DNA of 64,000 nt from Symsagittifera roscoffensis (lineage: Eukaryota; Xenacoelomorpha; Acoela; Convolutidae): NCBI RefSeq assembly GCF_963678635.1, contig NC_087069.1, forward strand, positions 16,592,660 to 16,656,659, written 5' to 3'. The first letter of the stretch is position 1; each line of letters begins with the position of its first letter. The notes under the pieces were generated by a model that had not been told where the DNA came from, ran no database searches, and saw only the letters and a list, made by a program, of their open reading frames with translations. Position numbers and translations under genes: made by a program. Of this stretch, positions 1 to 11,044 are shown in pieces.

Positions 1-273
1 ATCACAAAGATCAATCGCAAAAAAAAGTTCACAGCAAATCTCTTGCCTTTAACTGATCCACAACAGTGATGACCAGACAGGAAACTTGAAAAGATTAACC
101 CTAATGGTTCATTAAATCGCTTTAAATCTGAAAAGAAAATGCTTGGCTGCTAACTTTTCTTGGAAGAGCACGCTCAGAGAAGAAAATCGACAAAGCCGTA
201 GAAAGAAAAAATCAGAAAGAAAAAAGGCAGAGAAGACAAAGCTACAGGACATGGTCAGAGAGGGATTTCTCGA

Positions 274-537
274 TTGCATCAACGATTGCATCAACATTGT
301 GGCAGAGAAAGAAAAATGATGACCTCAGACTTGAAAAGATTGCTCCGTCTGAGAATATTAACTCAATGGCAAAATATTGGACAAAAATTATCTGTTATGG
401 TGAAAATTTTCACATCTTTGGGAAATTTTGACTTTTTAGACGCTTACCATCAAATGGAATTTGATGATGAAAAAAAAGTCTACAGAATCAAGTGCACAAC
501 AATCGGCAACCTTCTCACACACTTGCCATCAAATTGA
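274..537 (+). pseudogene. Relic of a Ty3-type reverse transcriptase
   Basis: An 87-codon open stretch contains a run FDFLDAYHQMEFDDEKKVY that resembles the RT palm segment (Asp-x-x-Ala-Tyr-x-Gln) of Ty3/Gypsy elements. Nothing upstream or downstream continues the polymerase, so this is a short decayed fragment. The flanks carry small tandem duplications: GATTGCATCAAC twice near 275-298 and a roughly 23-bp unit twice near 600-645. The assignment rests on one motif and is tentative. Confidence 0.45.
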
Positions 538-2367
538 ACTTGGTGATGAAGCAAATACAGTTTGCACAATCAACACCCAAAAATGTCATAAAAAATGTGT
601 TGACTACATAAAGGGATGATGAACTACGTAAAGGGATGATGAAGTTTTTGAAAAATTTTGTCGCTTTCATCTGGAAAAAAAGGTCACAATTTTTTAAAGC
701 GAACAGTGTTCCATAGATCTGAAAACGCATTCGGAACGTTCAGGGTGCGCCCTGATAGGAAAAGTCTTGTTTCGTTTATAGACGCTGATTAAACTACACT
801 ATGCGACTTAAAAACTATTTTCAAATAAACGAACTTTCAGTACGTGACTTAACTGAAAGGTTTGTTAATTGTAAGCTGATTCAGCATCAACGACGTTTTG
901 TTTGTTCTTCTTTTGCTCTTACGTTGTGTTTGATTGTTCCGAAAAAATTTCAACATATTTAAAACCTGGTCTCTGGATTCCAGAGACCGACACACATCAA
1001 ATTGTGCGCCTAACCAGTGCACAGTTTGGCCTTGTAATGTTCAAAATAATTTTACTTTCGATTAATTTTTAGTTTTTATCTTGTTTCAAGCCAAAATTAT
1101 GCAACTTTGCATCAGTTGTAATTTTAAATTGTGCTTTGCACAAGCATACGACTTAAATTTCATACCACTCGCGAAAAGCAAGCTTTTGGTTAACCACTCC
1201 CAAATGGAAGCCAAAACGAGCAAACTACAAAACAAAACAAAGTCGAAGCTGATGTGTATTACGTGCTTATAAGAACTGTTACGCGTACTGATTTTGAAAA
1301 CGCTCGTGTAATTTTTCTCTCGTGACATCTTAATCAGTGATATTTTTTTTCGTTGTTCCATTTTTTGTACTGAAAACAATTGGCGTTAAAATTCTGAGAT
1401 TAAACTTCAAAAAGATCAGGTTTTTTTTGAAAAACTAAAAACGTCCATAATATCAACAAGAGTAAGTTGTATGGCTTAATTCTCCAAAAAACTTCGGTGA
1501 AATAATTTATCTGTTAAAACAAGAAAACTAAAGGAATCAATAATAATTTGAATGAATATCGTTTTAAGAAATTGAAAAAAAAGTCTGAACGTTGGGTAAA
1601 ATGCAGCGTGATTTCACAAGCGTCTAAGAAAGACTTCAAATAGTCTGCTTCAAATCATTATGAAATTTTTTACGAGTTGGATAGTTTGAGGCTCATGCGT
1701 TATTTAATCAAAAATTAAGGCGCAAAAATTGTCAGGCGGCCGTAAAAAATCACAGGAGAAATATTTTTTCTTATCTCAATGGGTCATTAACTTTTAGATG
1801 GTGTCTAAAAATATTATTTAAAAATTGAAACTTGTCTGAAAAAACATCACATCAAGCTCAATTATTTTTTTCGTCCTCGAAAATTGGAAAAAAACGTTGA
1901 AACTAAATTTCCTAATCACTCAGAAAAAGATGCATTACAAAAAACACCAGCGTGTCATCATAATGTACCTATTTATAAGACATTGATCAAAATGAACAAT
2001 TAGTTTTATCAATTCTTAAGAATTATGGATTTTGATGTACTTTTAGAATCGATTTTTGAATTTGAATGGTTTCGATCATTTTGCTAGTCGATACAAAATT
2101 TATTGAAGCTTCGTGCTTACTAGTCCATATAACGCTAATCTGAACAGAACAATTTAACGTCTGAAATCCTTTTTTTAATCATTTTAGTTCGAACAGGTAT
2201 AACCTAACTCTCAGCTACCTCAAAAAATAGTATTAAATAAAGGAATAGTTTATTTTTCAATAGTATGTCTCCTCAAACTCTCTTTATTATTCATTTATCG
2301 TATTCTGCTCCCTAATTTTCAGCTATTTGGGAGTCGAGAGTTTTAGCAAAATTTTTTCGTTTTTTAG
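538..2367. other. Non-coding flank or intron upstream of first FN3 exon
   Basis: AT-rich sequence with only short chance reading frames. The one distinct structure is an inverted repeat at 968-988 (GGTCTCTGGA and TCCAGAGACC around a single base). It is probably intron of the FN3 gene, because exon 1 enters in phase 1, but this is inferred. Confidence 0.5.
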
Positions 2368-2520
2368 AGCTTTCTGCGTCGAATCAATATGTGTCTGTGG
2401 GAGGTTCAAGCGTTGACGGAGGCACAGTCGACATCGAAGTGAGAGCGAGGACTTCAAACTGCTCCGGATATTTTACCGGTTTGGAACGAAGTTCAGTGAC
2501 AACACTCACCGCTTATACAG
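2368..2520 (+). CDS. FN3 gene exon 1 (C-terminal half-domain)
   Basis: The acceptor TTTTTTAG precedes 2368 and the donor ACAG|GTAAAAG follows 2520. The exon enters and leaves in phase 1 and encodes about 50 residues with no stop, including VSVGGSSVDGGTVDIEVRA and one sequon (NCS). It reads as the second half of an FN3-like domain whose first half lies left of the window or in an unrecognised upstream exon. It joins in phase to exon 2. Confidence 0.65.
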
Positions 2521-3019
2521 GTAAAAGATAAGCATATGACATGCGGGTATTATAACAAAAACCAAAACATAAACTGTCAAAAAGGTAATCTTCTGATAAA
2601 AAGCTTGAAAAAACGTTGTCGCAAAATTATAGAAAATATCTTCGTCCAACTTTTTTTAAATCGCTACTAATCGATTCAGTATTTGTTGAAGCGGTGTTAA
2701 GCTTATTTTAAACTGTTGTGAAAACACCTGGTTTGGAGCTTTGGGCTCTGGATAGAATAATAACATATTTTATCCAAAAGAAATTATCATATCAAATGAC
2801 TTTTATCAGATAAATTGAGTCTTACCTATTACGAATTTCAAGTTTACGTTACAAATTATATTAAATTTATTTTCATACGAATGTCAAGTTTGAAGTTTAC
2901 TGAACAAATCGGTTAAAACTTTGAGAAGGTTTGGTCCTCGAGTTTTCATTGATGGAACACACTTTGAACTTAAAACTTTAAACTTTAAAATACTTTAAAT
3001 ATTGTCTGATTTTTTTCAG

Positions 3020-3175
3020 TTCCTCTGCAACCAAGTTTGACTGTGACTACCAGCAGCCAGACATGCATCCAAGCCTCACCCACTTTACCCCAGTCTGGTG
3101 TGTCTACAATTGTGTACCAGTTGTACAGAGACGGGAGCTTCATCTCCAACATCACTGGAAACTACGATGATTGTG
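3020..3175 (+). CDS. FN3 gene exon 2 (N-terminal half-domain)
   Basis: The exon lies between TTTTTTCAG and TGTG|GTAAGG and is phase 1 on both sides. It encodes about 52 residues beginning VPLQPSLTVTTSS and including TIVYQLYRDGSF and a sequon (NIT). This is the A-to-D strand half of an FN3-like domain completed by exon 3. Two cysteines are present. The matching acceptor, donor and phase give good support. Confidence 0.75.
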
Positions 3176-5360
3176 GTAAGGTTTATTACATTTTTAAGAT
3201 TTGAAGTTTTTTCAGAATTGAAAATTTTCAAATTTGTTAAGTGTGTACCACAAGATCTTGTAATCATTATGTTATCAAAACTAAAACAATCTTAATACGG
3301 GAAAAAGAGATTGACAGTCATATGGATTTGGAGTTGTAACACATTGCAGGAAATCAAAAATGTTCAACTAAATTTTTTCTCGCCACTAGCAGTTTCTATT
3401 TTGTACTTATTTTTTAAATTCAGACACAAATAGAAACGAAAGAGTTGAAATTGGTTGCACGCTCGATTGGCGGCAAGGTCTCCTTGAGGTACGCCAACCA
3501 TCCTTGGCATATTTGCTTCCTTTTCATGAAGTGGTCGGACCATTCTGTACATGTTAAAACGATTCCCATCTTTTTAACTCAAAACAACAAAACACCATAT
3601 AATTTCACTTACTACTTTTTGTTGCCATAGCAATTTAACGACACTACATTTTAAAAACTTCGTAACATTTCTAAAACCTAACACCGATTTAATCAAAAAT
3701 GAAAAGAAACTTTACTTTAAAGATGATTTCTGTAAACATCAAAGAAATGAACGAGAGAAATTTTTGCCATTTTAAGCCAGACAATATCGCGCTACTTAAT
3801 TCGCGTAAGTTTTGAACAGAAATGACCCTTGCCAATATTTTCAATGAATCGTTCCAAACCGAAATGAAATGGCCTTCCCAATATTTTCAATGAATCATTC
3901 CAAAGTGAACCAAAAACAAGCAATAGTTCAATGAACTTCAAAAGCCCGCAAACAATTAGACGGTCTTTGACTACTATGGTCTAATTTTCCAGATATTTTC
4001 AGTCGGTATAGATTTTTAAACAAAGGTTTAACCAATACCAAAAGCCTAAAAATCATTAATTTAAGAATCATTCTCGAACTTAAACTTATAACCTGACCGC
4101 TTTGTCAGCTTTTTTTGAACTGTTGGCCCATAAATGCAAAACTAAAAAGTTTGCCAGCCCGCAGTCCCACCCTAGCATCCCGAAAATAAGGGCGATTGTC
4201 CTGGGTTTCGATTGCTAAGGCACGAGTCTTGTTCCTGCTTTTAGTTGCGTTTCGGGAACTCTGCAAGGAAAAGTCTTTTCAAAAAAGCTGACAAAATTTC
4301 GTTAGGATTAAAACTTGAGTATTAATAATACGAAAGAATAAAGTGAAATGAGACAAAATCTACAAATTATTAACACAAACTAGATAAGGCTCTGACAAAG
4401 TACAAATCAGTTTTGTTTTCGTAAACGGACATTGTTTTGTACTCTTCAATTTACTACTCGATACTTTTTCTTTTTTTTGTGAAATCATGGCCACTCGATG
4501 CATCAAAAAAATTAGTTTTTGTACTGAAGCGTCTTTCATGGAAGAGGGTGCTCACTATTCTTCACATATTTGGGTGGGTTTCGCTGAAATACGATTGGAT
4601 CCCGAAATGCCATCCCTCGACAGCATTCGTTCGAGCAATCCCACTGACGGCCGCATCTTGCTGGTTCCAAAGGGAGGGTGGAAATAAAATTTCGCGGTTT
4701 GGCACCAAGCTTTTTATATGAGTAGACCAAAACACAGAAACAACTCGCCAATTTTTTCAATTTTTTCGGGTTTTATACAATTTCTGTCGCATACATTCTG
4801 AATTGCCTGAACTTCCTTATTGTTTTTTTTTGCGTTTGTTTATCATTTGAGTCAAATGTAAAGTGACTGTCAGAAATTTAATTTTGTCAGAAATTTTACG
4901 TCAAATGGTTACAAATTAGCACAAGCAGGATTTTTTTTTGACCATTTGGGTTTAGCAAAAAGTCTCATCGAAAATGAATTACGAAATTGTCGATAAGAAT
5001 CTTAGGTAATTTAGGAAGCCTCATTCTTGCATGTATAACTAAGATAAAACAAGTTTTTCATCATGGTGCGTGCGTTAATTGCAGGGTTTACTTTGCTGTG
5101 ATAAGAGTTATGACAAGGAAATCATACAGCAATAGGTTTAGCAGTGAAATGATTAGTTGTTGAAATGAACGGTTTTAAACTGGAAAATAGTAGTTAAATT
5201 GTTGTGGATTTAAAATTTTTAGTAGTGAAATGGCTAGGTGTTAAAAAAGACGGTGTTAGTTCTAAGGTAATAATTTGTAGGACATAGTTAAAGCAAACAA
5301 ATTGACTAATAAAAATTTTGTGGCCTATAAATTTTATCAAAATACTCTAAAATATTCAAT

Positions 5361-5447
5361 TTGAGTCGCAATGGTCGTAACATACCTAATTTGGGTCGCA
5401 GCGGTCGCAACATATCCATTTTGAGTCTTAATGGTCGCAACAAAAGT
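5361..5447. repeat. Three tandem 30-bp units
   Basis: Units start at 5361, 5391 and 5421 with an exact 30-bp period. Each contains a TTGRGTC...GGTCGYAACA core with a few substitutions between copies. It is directly followed by the CCCGA array. Confidence 0.8.
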
Positions 5448-5481
5448 CCCCGACCGGACCCGACCCGACCCGACCCGACCC
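5448..5481. repeat. CCCGA pentamer microsatellite
   Basis: A run of about six CCCGA units, one of them altered (CCGGA). It is unusually GC-rich for this window and immediately abuts the 30-bp tandem units. Confidence 0.85.
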
Positions 5482-6307
5482 TTTTTTGCGATCTTTTTTT
5501 TTTGCTTATAATGATGGATACTGATCCGAACAAATACTAAAATTGGAATATAAGGTTATCTATTGACACTTTTTTGTTGGAAATTAGATAAAATAGGCGA
5601 CAACATTGCTACAACATTGCTGTTTTTGGAACGTTCGTTCAGAGCTGGGTTCTGCTGTAGGTTGAATCTAGCATATTTTTTACTACAAAAAGAACCAAAA
5701 AAAACTTCACGACCAAAATTTTTTCTTCTGACAACCTCATGAAAACTGTTTTCTACGGAGGCTGCTTTGCCCAATTTTAGCTCGCCAAAAAAATCTTATG
5801 AAAAATTAACATTGACTTACAATAAAGACCTACTGTTTGTGATTCGGGTTCAAAAAAGTTTTAAAAATTATCGGTGTTTAAAAAATGGTCTGAAATAATT
5901 CATTTTTCACACAAATAAACAACTTGTATGAAATGAGAAAATTTAATTTCCTATTTATCACTACTGCTTTTTTAACAATCATAAAAAGGCCAAGTGAGCA
6001 ATCCCTAGTCTTGATGAATATTTTTAGGGAGGATATCATCATGGCTTGATTGTAGGCCTTCTTTTTTACCTACGCACAATTCAGCTAGTAGCATGTTGTT
6101 TTCATTCCTTTATTGTAGCTTTAATTATCTCAGTTTTCAGACTAGTATTTCATTGAGCCCCCTGAACGCTTACAATTAAAAAAAAATAAAAAAATAGACT
6201 TTTAAAATTTTTCTGTATTCTTAATGACTTCGAGCGTTCGTTCGAGCATTCTGTGTCGTTTGAACCAGACCAGCTATATCCCTGTTTAATGTTTTTTATT
6301 ATTCTAG

Positions 6308-6403
6308 GTTTGAGGCCAGGCTCTTCTTACGAATACAAATTGATGGCTGTCAGACCACTCAACGGGGCATTCAGAGATTCGACACTGATTGATACGTGCA
6401 CAG
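6308..6403 (+). CDS. FN3 gene exon 3 (C-terminal half-domain)
   Basis: The exon lies between ATTCTAG and CACAG|GTCAAT and is phase 1 on both sides. It encodes about 31 residues with the classic FN3 F-G strand pattern GLRPGSSYEYKLMAV and ends in an IDTCT linker. It completes the domain begun in exon 2 and continues in phase to exon 4, which lies beyond the 18.9-kb retroelement. Confidence 0.8.
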
Positions 6404-8911
6404 GTCAATTTTAAGTTTCTTGCATAAAAAAAATTTTATAAAAAGATCCGCAAAACGTAAGTATTTGTTCCTAAGTATTACCAAACAGTCCTAAAGACAA
6501 TAACCAAAATTTTTCTGATTTGAGAAAACCAACGGGTTGAGTTGGAAGAAATCGAGAGAGTAATTGCATTATGAGGTTCGCCATGTAAAATCCCGGGTTA
6601 ACAAAAATGCTTGTCATACTATTTTATACTATTTCATACTTAAAAAAATCACAATCACTTTTTCATCCAAATTTTCTATCATTTTTTAGCTCACCAGAAA
6701 GCTTCAAATGAAACAAATAGAATAAAAATATGCACCAAATTTCTTTAAAACATTTTTTAAATTTTGTATAAAAACTGTATAAATATTTTTTCTATAGACG
6801 CCATATGTAAAATTTTATAAGAAGGATTTTTCTTTCTATGGACATCAACCCGGCATAAGGTTGTTTGCTCACAATTAAAAATTTAGAAAAAAAATGTAGC
6901 TTTCTTAATGGCTAGGCTTTTTTTTCTTAAAAAATTTGGGCGTTAGTAAACCTTTGCCTGTTTTTGACAGACTTTAAACTTTTCTTACTATTTAAATACA
7001 AAACAAAAATTTCTGGCTCCACACAAAGAAGACATTCTAGTTTTTAATTCTTTCGCTTGAAAAGAGTGCATGGACTACGTTATAGCAAAAAATCAATTTT
7101 GGCAGAAAACTGAAAAAGAATTTTTTTCTTCCAATCTTGGAATTCTTCGTCAAAAAAAGCTATTAACTTAGTTTTCATTTAAATTACTTCAATAGCAATA
7201 CATACTGTGTATCAACTATGAACAGTCTCATATTTGTTTTCGTACATTTTTGTTGTTGTAGAAAAACTCCATTTTGAAAAAAAGCCTATTTTTCAAATTT
7301 CATTGTTAGAAGATCTGTGTCTAGCGCTGAATAAAGAGTTACCTATTCTAGGGAGCAAACTAGAATGAAAAACCTTAAAAACTCAGTACCCTCTTTTTCT
7401 CGATAATAAGACAATTTTTTCCACAAATTCAAATCACAAATATAATTACATAAATTGAAAGCACAGAAGATTTATTCCACAGAAAAAAGTTAAAAGCGTC
7501 AAATTATTAGATTTTTGAGTTGCAAATTGACTCTGCTATCAAAACTTTGAGAGAACTCTAATCTTCCAAAATATAAAAACTAAGAAATTTTGAAAAAAAA
7601 ACTTTACATGAGAGATTTGTGCTCAAAAAAGTTTTCAAGATTTGTGCTCAAAAACATTTTCATAAAATTTATCAACAAATTTTAACAAAAATTCGAGGAA
7701 ACTATATAGGGCCTGTTTCTGACCTTCTTGTTTTCATCTGCGCTGTCTATAAAGTATCAACTCAACAGACCGTTTATAAATCAAACTCTATATTTCAAAC
7801 TGAACATTTTTTTTTATTAACCTTTTTTTCAAAATTTTTAGTGTTTTAACAGTACAATCAGGTTGAATCATTAAAAAATTATCTTTAAATGTGCTAGTTT
7901 TTTAGTTTTTGGACTCCACTGTTGAGCGTTTTCAATGTTGATGTTCTCTTATTGAAATTTTTTTAAAAAATTATCAAGAAAATGGAAAAAGTTGATTTAT
8001 AAAATTTCTACAATAAAGTTTAAAATGGTCGATTTTTAACAACAAAAAATCAGCAAAAACTTCACAATGATTAATTTCTAAACTTTGGTGCCTCCAAAAT
8101 GTGTTACATACTTTTCAAAGAAGGCTTACTGAGCAAAAGGATTTAAGAAAAAAGGTTTTTGATTTGTTGGCAATATTGTCAGATTGCAACTAAACGTATA
8201 ATTCATTTTAGTTCAAGGCCTGACTCAATCTTCATGGTGATAAAATTTTAGCCTTTTCTCTTATTTCGCCATCAAAAGATCGCTTTCTAGTATCTTTAGT
8301 TACTTTCTGCGAGTCATTTGAGAATTTAAAAGTTTTTCAACGTGTTTTGATTTTAGGTATCGAGTTAGCAAAATTTGTCACCTATCTCCTGAATACCTAT
8401 ACCCGAAAGCGATTCATCGGTCGAATTGCGGCAAACTCCGCCTGCGGCCAAACGTTTTTGCTGAAATAGGGTCTTTTTCAGTGTTTTGAGAGAGCTTGCA
8501 TAAACATTTCAGTTGGCATTATAAGTTGTTGTCAAATTGACTCAACCCCCTACGCAAAAAAATATAAAGCCCGGGTTGATCTCCATAGACCGAAAGTATT
8601 AATCCAATTCCATACAATATGTCTATGGAAAATGCTAGCGTAACCAGGGTAGACGTCAAGCGGGCAATTATTATGCCCTTGGTCTATCCTCTTCAGATAT
8701 ATTATACAAAATGTCAGATAAATTCAATGATGACTATTAAAAATGTGTTTCTTCATTTTCTGTATTTTTGCACTTAATTGTCTGAAGAAATAAATTCTTT
8801 CTTTCTTTCTTTCTTTCTTCTTGCTTGTTGTTCGAATTTCATAAATTTTTAAATAAATTGATTCAATCAAATTTTAAAGTAAAGTTTTGGTGTTTTGTCC
8901 TGAATGTCGAT
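6404..8911 (+). other. Intron 3, part left of element A
   Basis: AT-rich intron with no coding exon seen. Two CCCGGGTT-type motifs, near 6590 and 8569, resemble the ends of a small dispersed repeat also seen near 43425. A TTTC microsatellite lies at 8795-8820. Confidence 0.6.
8795..8820. repeat. TTTC microsatellite
   Basis: About six tandem tetranucleotide units (TTTC/CTTT). No other structure is associated with it. Confidence 0.85.
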
Positions 8912-8915
8912 GTAC
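8912..8915. repeat. Target-site duplication of element A copy 1, left
   Basis: The bases GTAC directly precede the 5' LTR, and the same four bases directly follow the 3' LTR at 27812-27815. A 4-bp duplication is usual for Ty3/Gypsy-order integration. Confidence 0.85.
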
Positions 8916-9325
8916 TGGAACCTGATCTAAACTATATTTTATGATTGGATAAATTAAATGTTTTACCAATGTAAAGTATTTAATATTAACCAATCATGAT
9001 CCATCTAACTAACAACCCACTTATTTGTAAGTGCTGAAGTTACTTGTAATTTCAGCACCAGAGAGATTTGAATTTAACTTAGTAATTAGTTGCACTCTCT
9101 CGAGTACTTCAGCAGCCGCAATAAACCAGTATACCCTAGATCTATTGAGCCTAGCAGAGACTAGTTAAACAACCTGAGACTAGATAGTATAAGAGTAAGA
9201 TTAGGATCGGTATTAGACTAAGAAGTTGCACGAATCTATCCGGCCGAAAATAAGATAGCGTGACGAGCAGACGGTGTACCCTATCCGAAATTACTCTATG
9301 AGTTATACACTCCAGTCCTAACTCA
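8916..9325 (+). repeat. 5' LTR of element A copy 1
   Basis: 410 bp, TG...CA ends, near-identical to 27402-27811 (two differences seen, at TAGTAATT/TAGAAATT and CTCTCG/CTCCCG). It contains a TATA-like ACTATATTTTATG near its start and AATAAA at 9120-9125. Two inverted repeats could form hairpins: CACTTA/TAAGTG (9018-9033) and GTGCTGAA/TTCAGCAC (9031-9058). Confidence 0.92.
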
Positions 9326-9327
9326 TC

Positions 9328-9345
9328 TGGTGCGACCATAAGTCT
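9328..9345 (+). promoter_or_regulatory. Putative primer-binding site
   Basis: The sequence TGGTGCGACCATAAGTCT starts two bases after the LTR. A TGG start complements the CCA end of a tRNA, as expected for minus-strand priming. I cannot assign the tRNA by eye. Confidence 0.6.
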
Positions 9346-9412
9346 CGAACAAGACCTTAATAGATTAGAATTAACCAAAATAGATTAGAAATTAGACAAA
9401 AACATTTCCAAA

Positions 9413-9646
9413 ATGTTATACGACAATAATTTAATCGAAATGTCTCTACGACTCAATAGATCAGAGCCAATATTCCGAACCATAACAGAACTACCCGGAA
9501 TTGGAAGAAGACCTCAAACCAAAGACGACATACGACAAAGTAGAAACTTGCCATATAGTTATATGATAGTTCGGCAAAAGCCAGAACAAACTTTTATATT
9601 TCGAATACTACTCGCAATGAATTTAGATTTCCATTTGCAAACATAA
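9413..9646 (+). CDS. Possible 77-residue upstream ORF in the leader
   Basis: An ATG opens about 90 nt after the LTR and runs 77 codons to a TAA. The product has no recognised domain, signal or membrane segment; it is rich in Arg, Leu and Ile and contains a short ELPGIGRRPQTKD stretch. It could be a first exon of a spliced product, a translational control uORF, or chance. There is no second copy for comparison here. Confidence 0.3.
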   Translation: MLYDNNLIEMSLRLNRSEPIFRTITELPGIGRRPQTKDDIRQSRNLPYSYMIVRQKPEQTFIFRILLAMNLDFHLQT

Positions 9647-9974
9647 AACCTTGAAGTTAATCTTCAAAATCATTTCAGGCGCTAAACAAAATTAATAATA
9701 TACAATAACGATTGATAAAAAGATCTCAGATCGTTTTCCTAAAACTCTGCAGTAATATACAAAACATGTTTGAAAAATATTTATTGGAAAATAAAAATAA
9801 AAATTAGTAGCATGACAATAAATGGTTAGTAATCATAAATCATCCTGTTGTTCCAGCTTCATCACCTAAAACATAACAGCAATCATAAACCCACTAATAT
9901 CATAAAACACTAAATCTTTCCTTTACACAAATTTAAAATTTTATTAAAACTTAAAGTCACTTAATTTAAAATCA

Positions 9975-10059
9975 GATCATCAAGGCTTATCCTTGGATCT
10001 TAAATCATTTTCTACGGAATTAAATTTCAAATTTGATCATCAAGGCTTATCCTTGGATC
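9975..10059 (+). promoter_or_regulatory. Twin 25-bp hairpins in the leader
   Basis: Identical 25-bp units at 9975-9999 and 10035-10059 start GATCATCAAGG and end CCTTGGATC. Each can fold through CAAGG/CCTTG around a CTTAT loop. Duplicated leader hairpins are candidates for RNA packaging or export signals; this is inference. Confidence 0.55.
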
Positions 10060-10576
10060 AAACAGAACACCTTTGTTCTCCCCCACCCACTTAATTAGTG
10101 TCTAACGACCTCAAACGTCGATTCACTGTCCAACCCTTTCTAAAGACCTAAGACTAATAGAAATTTTTAAAACAAAACTAATCATTCAAATTAGGATAAA
10201 CAGTGAAGAACTTCGGTTATTCATCCTTCACTTGACCCCCCCTCTTACCAGACCCAGGATAAATCTTAGACTTAGTAAGTTTAAAATAGTATCTAACGAA
10301 CTACTCGCGTTCTAATTATACCTGAACCTTGTGGATCGATTTACTATTCTCCAACCTTTGAACACAATCACTACCCCTAAGTAAGATTAAGTAAGTTAAC
10401 ACCTTAACTTATACTAGTCACGAGAAAGTAAAAATCATTCTTCGGAATAGATATACCTTTCTCTCCAACCCTGAACAAATAGACCCAGGTTAAGCTAACA
10501 AAAAAATCGTAAGGACTAACAGTTTAAGCAATTAGAATTCACCTAATACCCTTTTGCATCCGTCATCCTAAACCTT

Positions 10577-11044
10577 ATGTCATTTAAAAACCTAGGAAAT
10601 AAACAAACAATCGTTTTACACAATTGTGAAATAGATAACAAAAAATACGACCTTGTAATCACACCTCATACACAAACAGTTGGATACATTCGAACAAAAC
10701 GACAAACACTAAAGAGAAAAATAATAACAAAACAAAGACAAATAACACGAAAAAGATTTTCAAAAAATCGAAACGCATTTTCAGAATCAGAAACCAACAG
10801 TTTAGACGAACTTTACAAACTAAAAGAATCAATAGATAAAAATTGCCCAATTCACGATCAACTATATTTCTCTGACTCAGAAACAACTTCAAATTCATCA
10901 CAAAGAGGAAAAAGAAGAATAAAAAAGCAGTATAAACACAAACCAGTACATTTATACAATTGGAATCAACCAATTAGACACATTAATAATTACATATTAA
11001 CAGTCATCGAACGAAAAAATGAGCTCAACGCACACCCCAGGTGA
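10577..11044 (+). CDS. Small basic protein (155 aa) before Gag, unknown function
   Basis: An ATG ORF of 155 codons overlaps the Gag start by 26 nt. The product has a dense Lys/Arg region around residues 38-62 (RTKRQTLKRKIITKQRQ) and a second basic patch near residue 115 (RGKRRIKKQ), separated by an acidic Ser-rich part. It has no membrane segment or recognised domain. Basic clusters could bind RNA or act as nuclear localisation signals. A Rev- or Rex-like role would fit the retained introns downstream but is speculation. It could also be an N-terminal exon or a nucleic-acid-binding accessory protein. Confidence 0.55.
   Translation: MSFKNLGNKQTIVLHNCEIDNKKYDLVITPHTQTVGYIRTKRQTLKRKIITKQRQITRKRFSKNRNAFSESETNSLDELYKLKESIDKNCPIHDQLYFSDSETTSNSSQRGKRRIKKQYKHKPVHLYNWNQPIRHINNYILTVIERKNELNAHPR

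Larger units (their letters stand above)
3176..6307 (+). other. Intron between FN3 exons 2 and 3
   Basis: About 3.1 kb, with no coding exon seen. It contains two copies of a 32-bp unit (3832-3863 and 3878-3909, a few mismatches), three tandem 30-bp units (5361-5447) followed by a CCCGA pentamer array (5448-5481), and otherwise AT-rich DNA. Confidence 0.7.
9326..10576 (+). other. Long untranslated leader of element A
   Basis: About 1.25 kb separates the LTR from the first sizeable ORF. It contains the primer site, a possible 77-codon uORF at 9413-9646 (no recognised domain), a duplicated 25-bp hairpin (9975-9999, 10035-10059), and several GTAAG-type donor-like sites (near 10275, 10381 and 10391). 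These would suit packaging and splicing of subgenomic messages. The matching leader of copy 2 lies outside the window, so conservation cannot be judged. Confidence 0.6.

Noticed and set aside
4437-4760. Overlapping ORFs on both strands as a possible gene
   Set aside because: No domain, no splice context, and both strands are equally open. Probably chance or an old unrecognisable relic.
9328-9360. Extended tRNA T-arm complementarity downstream of the primer site (TCTCGAAC)
   Set aside because: The spacing is one base off and the stem does not pair, so the tRNA cannot be named from this.
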